64,000 nucleotides of DNA from Bacteroidetes bacterium OLB10 (GTDB taxonomy: Bacteria > Bacteroidota > Bacteroidia > AKYH767-A > OLB10): positions 109,235 through 173,234 of the forward strand of contig LNBX01000048.1 of assembly GCA_001567275.1 (NCBI GenBank), in the 5' to 3' direction. Shown here one piece after another: positions 59,136 through 64,000 of this stretch. The position numbers and the translations under genes are program-made. A model generated the notes under the pieces. The model saw only the letters and a program-made list of their open reading frames with translations, was not told where the DNA came from and ran no database searches. Position 1 is the stretch's first letter. Every line of letters begins with the position of its first letter.

Positions 59136-60183
59136 ATGCCGGATTTGTTTTCAGATGAAAAATATATGCAACGCTGTATTGAGTTGGCTCTTATGGCTGG
59201 CGGGAATACGGCTCCCAATCCATTGGTAGGAAGTATTGTTGTGCATAATAACATAATCATTGGCGAAGGATATCATGAAAGATACGGGCAGGCACATGCC
59301 GAAGTAAATGCCATAAATTCAGTAAAAGATAAAAGCTTGCTGAAGGATTCTGTGCTGTATGTTACTCTGGAACCATGTTCTCATCACGGAAAAACACCTC
59401 CGTGCAGCGAGCGCATCGTAAGAGAAGGAATAAAAAAAAGTTGTGGTAGGAACCATCGACACATCTGCAAAAGTGAACGGCAAAGGGATAGATTTTTTAA
59501 GAAATCAAGGTATTGAAGTAATTATTCCTGTCCTGGAAAATGAATGTCGTTTTTTGAACAGACGGTTCTTTACGTTTCATGAAAAGAAGAGACCTTACAT
59601 CATTCTTAAATGGGCACAGAGTGCTGATGGTTTTATAGCTCCTGAAAAACCTTTACAGCCCATGAAAATTTCAAACGACATCAGTCACACTTTATCTCAT
59701 CGTTGGCGTACCGAAGAGGCTGCTATTATGGTAGGTACCAACACTGCGCTCACAGATAATCCTCAGCTTACACCAAGGAGTTGGCAGGGAAACTCTCCGG
59801 TTCGGTTGGTAATTGACCGACATTTGCGTATTCCTGCAAACTATCATCTGAGAGATTCATCAGTAAAAACATTTTTTTACAATGAAATAAAGGATGACAT
59901 TCAAGGTCTGAATTTTTTTATCAAAATTGATTTCGACAAAAATATTTTACCACAAATTTGTAATCATCTCTTTAGTGAATCAATAACTTCAGTAATTGTA
60001 GAAGGAGGCAGTGTTCTTTTAAATAGTTTTATCTCACAGAATCTTTGGGATGAAACACGTGTTTTTACCTCTGAAAAGATATTGAATTCCGGCATTCATT
60101 CACCTGTTTTTTCACTACCTGCTGCGCAAACTGAAATGTCAGGAAATGATTTACTTTCTGTTTATTATAATTCTGTCAAATGA
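59136..60183 (+). CDS. ribD: Bifunctional riboflavin biosynthesis deaminase/reductase (frameshifted)
   Basis: The deaminase part (first frame, to 59516) has HAEVNAI and the zinc cysteines in [16 protein letters not shown]. The reductase part is in the next frame ([52 protein letters not shown]). Removing one A from the A8 run at 59432-59439 joins them as [21 protein letters not shown], giving 348 residues, normal for RibD. The enzyme deaminates and reduces the pyrimidine intermediate of riboflavin synthesis. ribD is normally needed, so an assembly error or slippage-based rescue is likelier than loss. Its stop overlaps the eamA start by four bases. Confidence 0.88.
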
Positions 60184-61028
60184 CTTTTACAACAGCGGCA
60201 GCAATTCTTACTGTTACACTTCTTTTTATCATACTCAAATATTTTGAAAAATTTGGAATTGATAATTTTCAGGGCCTCACAGCAAATTATGTAACTGCAG
60301 GAATTTGCTATTACTTTTACTCGCAAACTTCAGTTGTGGAATTTAAAAACTTTGCTGTGCAATTTTTCCCCTTTTATTTACTCATGGGATGTTTGTTTAT
60401 CTCCGTGTTTTATCTGACAGCACTTTCCTCTCAGCAAAACGGTGTTTCTGTGGCAACCATAGCCAGTAAAATGTCAGTAGTTATTCCCGTATTGGCAGGT
60501 GTTGTATTATATGGAGAAAATTTTCATTCTTTAAAAATATTGGGACTGATACTAGCAGTCTTATCTGTCTATCTGACTTCAACAGGCGATCAATCATCTT
60601 TAAAAAATAAAATACTACTGCCCATACTCGTGTTCTTAGGTGCAGGCCTTGTTGATTCAAGTATAAAATATGTACAACATACTGTTCATGTTGGTTCAGC
60701 AGGTTTTTTCAGTCTGGTTTTCTTCAGTGCTTTCACAGCAGGAGTGTTGATCATCCTTTTCCGTTATTTAAAATATAACATTGAAATAAGATTAAAAAAT
60801 ATTGCAGGAGGAATTATTCTTGGTGTGTTTAATTTTGCTTCGTTATACTATGTGATAGGTGCTTTGGAAGAAAATAACAATGACAGTGGAACAGTTTACA
60901 TTGCTGTAAATTGCGGAGTAGTATTGTGCTCTGTATTACTATCAGCTTTATTGTTCAGAGAAAAATTAACTTCTCGTGGCATAACAGGAGTAGTTATCGC
61001 ACTTGCAGCCATCTTTGTTTTGTCCTGA
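60180..61028 (+). CDS. EamA (DMT) family transporter
   Basis: 282 residues with about ten predicted membrane helices, in two EamA-like halves. The blocks ALSSQQNGVSVATIASKMSVVIPV and VVLYGENFHSLKILGLILAVLSVYL mark the first half and LSALLFREKLTSRGITGVVIALAAIFVL the second. It may export or import a small metabolite; given its place between ribD and yigZ no substrate is implied. Start and stop overlap or abut both neighbours, so translation is coupled. Confidence 0.88.
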   Translation: MTFTTAAAILTVTLLFIILKYFEKFGIDNFQGLTANYVTAGICYYFYSQTSVVEFKNFAVQFFPFYLLMGCLFISVFYLTALSSQQNGVSVATIASKMSVVIPVLAGVVLYGENFHSLKILGLILAVLSVYLTSTGDQSSLKNKILLPILVFLGAGLVDSSIKYVQHTVHVGSAGFFSLVFFSAFTAGVLIILFRYLKYNIEIRLKNIAGGIILGVFNFASLYYVIGALEENNNDSGTVYIAVNCGVVLCSVLLSALLFREKLTSRGITGVVIALAAIFVLS

Positions 61029-61029
61029 T

Positions 61030-61649
61030 ATGTTTGATTTAACTTATAAATCTATTGCTCAACCGTCCACCGGTGTTTACCGTGATAAAGGAAGCAAGTT
61101 TCTTGCATTTGCATATCCTGTGAAATCAGAAACAGAAATAAAATCTATTCTGCAACAATTAAAAAAAAGAACATCCTAAAGCCAATCATCATTGCTTTGC
61201 ATACAGGCTTGGTGCTTATAAAAAATATTTTTCGACATAGTGACGACAGAGAACCTTCCGGCTCGGCAGGCAGACCTATCTACGGAGTTATACTCGCCAA
61301 TGACCTGACACAAATTCTCATTGTTGTGGTAAGATATTTTGGAGGTACGCTCCTTGGTGTGCCCGGATTAATACAAGCATATAAAGGCGCTGCTGATGAT
61401 GCTATACAACAAGCCTCTGTTCAGGAATTTGAAATTGAGGAATATTATAACCTCGTGTTCCGTTATGAATTATTAAATGATGTGATGCGATTACTCAAAC
61501 AATCTCATGCCACTATTTTGCAACAACAAATGAGTGATGATTGCAGTATTGATATATCAGTCAGCAAAAAAAATGCAGACAATTTCATTAATGGTATTTC
61601 TCAGAATTATTTGCTTAAAGAGGGAGTCACACTCAAGGTTAAATCGTAG
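61030..61649 (+). CDS. yigZ: YigZ/IMPACT family protein (two frameshifts)
   Basis: Starts at ATG 61030 with FDLTYKSIAQPSTGVYRDKG. The first frame stops soon after an A8 run (61161-61168). Dropping one A gives QQLKKEHPKANHHCFAYRLG, the conserved IMPACT start. A second +1 shift lies at A6 (61220-61225) or T5 (61228-61232), after which the frame reads RHSDDREPSGSAGRPIYG, with VVVRYFGGTLLGVPGLI further on. With two bases removed the length is 205 residues, typical of YigZ. Family members carry UPF0029/IMPACT and a DUF1949 domain; their role is not settled. The gene follows eamA by one base. Confidence 0.8.
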
Positions 61650-61655
61650 GAAGGT

Positions 61656-62825
61656 TTAATACAAATCATACTTCAGCAACCTGCACTCAATAGTGCCATT
61701 AAAGAAAGGAATTCGTGCAGCAGTACGCAAGCCTACTTTTTTTGCCAATGCCAAATCTCCGGTAAAAATAAACCCTGTTTTTCCTTTACACTTTTGTTTG
61801 AAAAAATCTCCTATGGAAGTATATAATGCACCGAGGTCTTCCTTCTCTCCCAACCTCTCACCATAAGGCGGATTTACAAGCACCACTCCGGGGTCGTCAG
61901 GGATTTTTGTTTCTTTAAAATCACACTTTTCCATATCGATATAATGTTCGACACCCGCACGGTTTGAATTTTCACGTGTTGCTTTAATTGCATAACCATT
62001 ATTATCTGTTGCGATGATGGCCGGCATGGAGGTAAAATCCTTTTCGTCTTCTAACCGTGATTTAATCTGCCTTTGAATTTTCTTATCATAATTAAACAGA
62101 TGCATATAGCCAAAATTTACTCGGTCAAGCAATGGCGAACTATTTCCAGCCATCAGTGCAGCTTCTATTGCAAATGTACCGCTGCCGCACATGGGGTTTA
62201 TAAAACTGCTCTTTCTGTCCCAACCTGTTGCATAAATAATTGCTGCTGCAAGATTCTCCTGCACCGGAGCTTTAAAAGGATTTTGTCTGTATCCATGTTT
62301 ATTAAGTTGCTCTCCTGATGTATCGAGATAAACCCACACCTGATCGTGTTGCCAGTGAATGTGAATGACTACTTCACTTCGCAATGGACCTGAATCCGGC
62401 CGTATATTGAAATTCTTCTGATAATAATCCACTATTGCATCTTTGCAAAGCTGGTTCAGAAACATACTGTTGTTGATACTCGGATGATTGGTTTGAGAAG
62501 TAACTGTGATATATTTCTTCTCAGAAAAATAATCAGACCATCGGATATTGTTTAACTTCTTATACAACTGTTTCTGATCAGAAGATTTAAATTTATCTAT
62601 AAGCCAAAGGATTCTGCTTGCTGAAAGTAATTTGTAATTTAGTAAAATCACATCCTGAAAAGTAGCTTTAATAAATAATCCGGTATAATTCTCCTCGAAA
62701 GGCGGGAAGTTACATGCCGTCAGCTCCTGCTTCAGCCAGGGAGTAACATGAGGAGCACAGCTGACAAAAAATACTTCTTTTTGGTTCAAGATATTTTTTC
62801 CCAAAGGTAGATATTCTATCCTCAT
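61656..62825 (-). CDS. THUMP-domain RNA methyltransferase (RlmL-like)
   Basis: 389 residues. The N-terminal THUMP domain (~20-165) is followed by a methyltransferase domain with FINPMCGSGTFAIEAALMAG (SAM motif) and VVLVNPPYGERLGE (NPPY catalytic motif). This is the RlmL/TrmN class that makes N2-methylguanine in 23S rRNA or tRNA. The substrate is not fixed by the sequence; RlmL-like is the best guess. It converges on yigZ with a six-base gap. Confidence 0.9.
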   Translation of the reverse strand: MRIEYLPLGKNILNQKEVFFVSCAPHVTPWLKQELTACNFPPFEENYTGLFIKATFQDVILLNYKLLSASRILWLIDKFKSSDQKQLYKKLNNIRWSDYFSEKKYITVTSQTNHPSINNSMFLNQLCKDAIVDYYQKNFNIRPDSGPLRSEVVIHIHWQHDQVWVYLDTSGEQLNKHGYRQNPFKAPVQENLAAAIIYATGWDRKSSFINPMCGSGTFAIEAALMAGNSSPLLDRVNFGYMHLFNYDKKIQRQIKSRLEDEKDFTSMPAIIATDNNGYAIKATRENSNRAGVEHYIDMEKCDFKETKIPDDPGVVLVNPPYGERLGEKEDLGALYTSIGDFFKQKCKGKTGFIFTGDLALAKKVGLRTAARIPFFNGTIECRLLKYDLY

Positions 62826-62937
62826 GAAAAATATGTTAACACTGTTTTTAAAAATATTTTAAATACAATACGCAATAAACTATCTTCGTTGAGTGGATGT
62901 TATAACGTTGAAATCAGAATTCTGCACACACTGATAA

Positions 62938-63822
62938 ATGAAAAACACATTTAATGATGCTGAAATAAAGGCAATGCTAAAGTTGCTTGATGATGAAGAT
63001 GAAAACATCTATCAAAGCATTGAAAGGCATTTTTTAGAGATGGGCAGAGAGATTATTCCCAGACTTGAAGAATACTGGAGTAATTCCTTTGATGCTGTAT
63101 TGCAAAGCAGAATTGAAAAACTAGTTCACAAAATACAGTTTGAATCACTTAAAAATGATTTGCATTTTTGGCATACTACAGAGAGTGATGATTTGCTTAA
63201 GGGTTTAATAATTATTTCACGTTATCAATACCCGGATCTGAAAGAGCAAACAATAAAAAATCAGCTAAATGAGATTTCCGGAGCCATCGCATCTCAACTG
63301 GATTACCATCTTATTCCAACCGAAAGAATAAAAATCTTTAATCAGGTATTTTATAACATATACGGATTTAATGGTAACACTGTAAACTTTCATGCACCGC
63401 AAAATTCATTTATAAATACCGTTCTTGAAAGTAAAAAAGGAAGCCCGATATTACTTTGTGCAATTTATTCTATTCTTGCAACAGAAAATAATCTTCCGGT
63501 TTTTGGTGTCAATATACCGGAACATTTTATTCTTTGTTACAAAGATTCTTTTGCAAACCCTGAGCATCATTACACCTATCCCGAATACAATATTTTGTTT
63601 TACATCAATGCTTTCAGTAAAGGAAATATCTTCAGCAAAACAGACATAGACACTTTTCTTCAAAAGCTAAACCTACAACCCCAAAAAAGTTTTTATGTGC
63701 CCTGTACAAATACTGATATTATTAAACGTATTCTGCGTAACCTGCACTACTCATTTACAAAATCAGGTGATGCACAATCTGTACATGAAATAGAACAACT
63801 TCTTACCTTAATGGAAGAATAA
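62938..63822 (+). CDS. SirB1-type transglutaminase-fold protein
   Basis: 294 residues. The middle block (~140-200) reads FNQVFYNIYGFNGNTVNFH, NSFINTVLESKKGSPILLC, NLPVFGVNIPEHFILCYKD, matching the SirB1 N-terminal/transglutaminase-core-2 domain. The expected cysteine of the catalytic site is seen at ILLCAIY, with the histidine in PEHFIL. The N-terminal ~100 residues are helical. Function is unknown; members are common as single-copy genes. A terminator follows. Confidence 0.82.
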   Translation: MKNTFNDAEIKAMLKLLDDEDENIYQSIERHFLEMGREIIPRLEEYWSNSFDAVLQSRIEKLVHKIQFESLKNDLHFWHTTESDDLLKGLIIISRYQYPDLKEQTIKNQLNEISGAIASQLDYHLIPTERIKIFNQVFYNIYGFNGNTVNFHAPQNSFINTVLESKKGSPILLCAIYSILATENNLPVFGVNIPEHFILCYKDSFANPEHHYTYPEYNILFYINAFSKGNIFSKTDIDTFLQKLNLQPQKSFYVPCTNTDIIKRILRNLHYSFTKSGDAQSVHEIEQLLTLMEE

Positions 63823-63870
63823 TTAAACATTCTGATTGATATTGCTATTTCTTTAATCAGATCTTAAGAC

Positions 63871-63910
63871 AAAAAAAATAAAGCCTGCGATTGCTCGCAG
63901 GCCTTATTTT
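63871..63910. terminator. Bidirectional hairpin terminator
   Basis: Stem GCCTGCGA (63883-63890) with TCGCAGGC (63895-63902), extended by A/T pairs, flanked by A8 on the left and a T-rich stretch on the right. Confidence 0.85.
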
Positions 63911-63935
63911 ATCTGTCAGTCTTTCGACTTACTTT

Positions 63936-64000
63936 TTACTCCACTACAATCCTTACCTGATTGTTGCCGCTCTGGGTTTGTACATTCAGCTATGTACGCC
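63936..64000 (-). CDS. C-terminal tail of a probable T9SS cargo (partial, disturbed)
   Basis: On the minus strand the codons before the stop at 63936-63938 read VQTQSGNNQVRIVVE, the usual end of T9SS type A sorting domains. Going further upstream the frame meets a TAG (63990-63992), but skipping one base at 63984 gives AYIAEVQTQSG, the normal pattern of such tails. The gene runs off the right edge. The apparent extra base may be an error or real; too little is visible to decide. Confidence 0.45.

Noticed and set aside
59443..60183. A stand-alone RibD reductase gene
   Set aside because: It lacks its own promoter or start context and joins the deaminase frame at the A8 run.
61197..61649. A separate TTG-started IMPACT gene
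   Set aside because: The conserved N-terminal IMPACT residues lie upstream in other frames; this is the third piece of one broken gene.

Overview
The window is chromosomal DNA of a member of the Bacteroidota. The evidence is a type IX secretion system (T9SS) signature: several secreted proteins end in T9SS type A or type B sorting domains, and there is a PorP/SprF-family outer-membrane protein beside a giant SprB-repeat adhesin. Other evidence is LytTR two-component systems, a TonB receptor/DUF5689 pair, recurrent TAnnTTTG promoter boxes, and starts without clear Shine-Dalgarno sequences. Genus cannot be told from the sequence alone. No tRNA, rRNA, insertion sequence or CRISPR array was seen.

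Layout. 1-5.9 kb (minus): 5' part of cyanophycin synthetase cphA, a T9SS cargo of eight CUB domains, a surface-type lipoprotein and a secreted protein. 6-12.3 kb (plus): a TPR/LytS-type histidine kinase with its LytTR regulator, an RsmF-like rRNA methyltransferase, and a TMTC-like membrane TPR protein split by a frameshift. 12.4-18.3 kb (minus): a membrane protein, the 2-oxoacid:ferredoxin oxidoreductase subunits KorB and KorA, and two outer-membrane-type proteins. 18.4-21.2 kb (plus): a small lipoprotein and a T9SS type B cargo with Ig-like and PKD domains. 21.3-28.2 kb (minus): a beta-propeller histidine kinase with a REC-PAS-LytTR regulator, then an APH-type kinase with a GT4 glycosyltransferase. 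28.3-31 kb (plus): dnaX and a flavin reductase. 31-46.2 kb (minus): an operon of a 3974-residue SprB-like adhesin with about 41 repeats, a PorP/SprF protein and an OmpA/PD40 protein. 46.3-48.5 kb: a small secreted protein, NADP-isocitrate dehydrogenase and a DUF486 membrane protein. 48.8-55.3 kb (plus): TonB-dependent receptor, DUF5689 surface lipoprotein and a secreted OB-fold/phospholipase-D-family enzyme, which look like one functional unit. 55.4-64 kb: uvrA, prmC, ribD-eamA-yigZ, a THUMP rRNA methyltransferase, a SirB1-type transglutaminase-fold protein and the tail of a probable further T9SS cargo.

Two themes stand out. First, the cell surface: at least four T9SS cargos, two lipoproteins carrying a surface-export-like motif, and the TonB receptor/DUF5689/PLD cluster, which I propose is an extracellular phosphodiester (possibly DNA) capture and uptake locus. 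Second, five otherwise conserved genes are each broken by +1 shifts at short A or T runs (10238-12344, 16834-18274, 46311-46698, 59136-60183, and 61030-61649, which has two). Removing one base at each run restores a full-length protein of the expected family. This means either systematic homopolymer over-calls or real slippage tracts, and it affects how these genes should be read.
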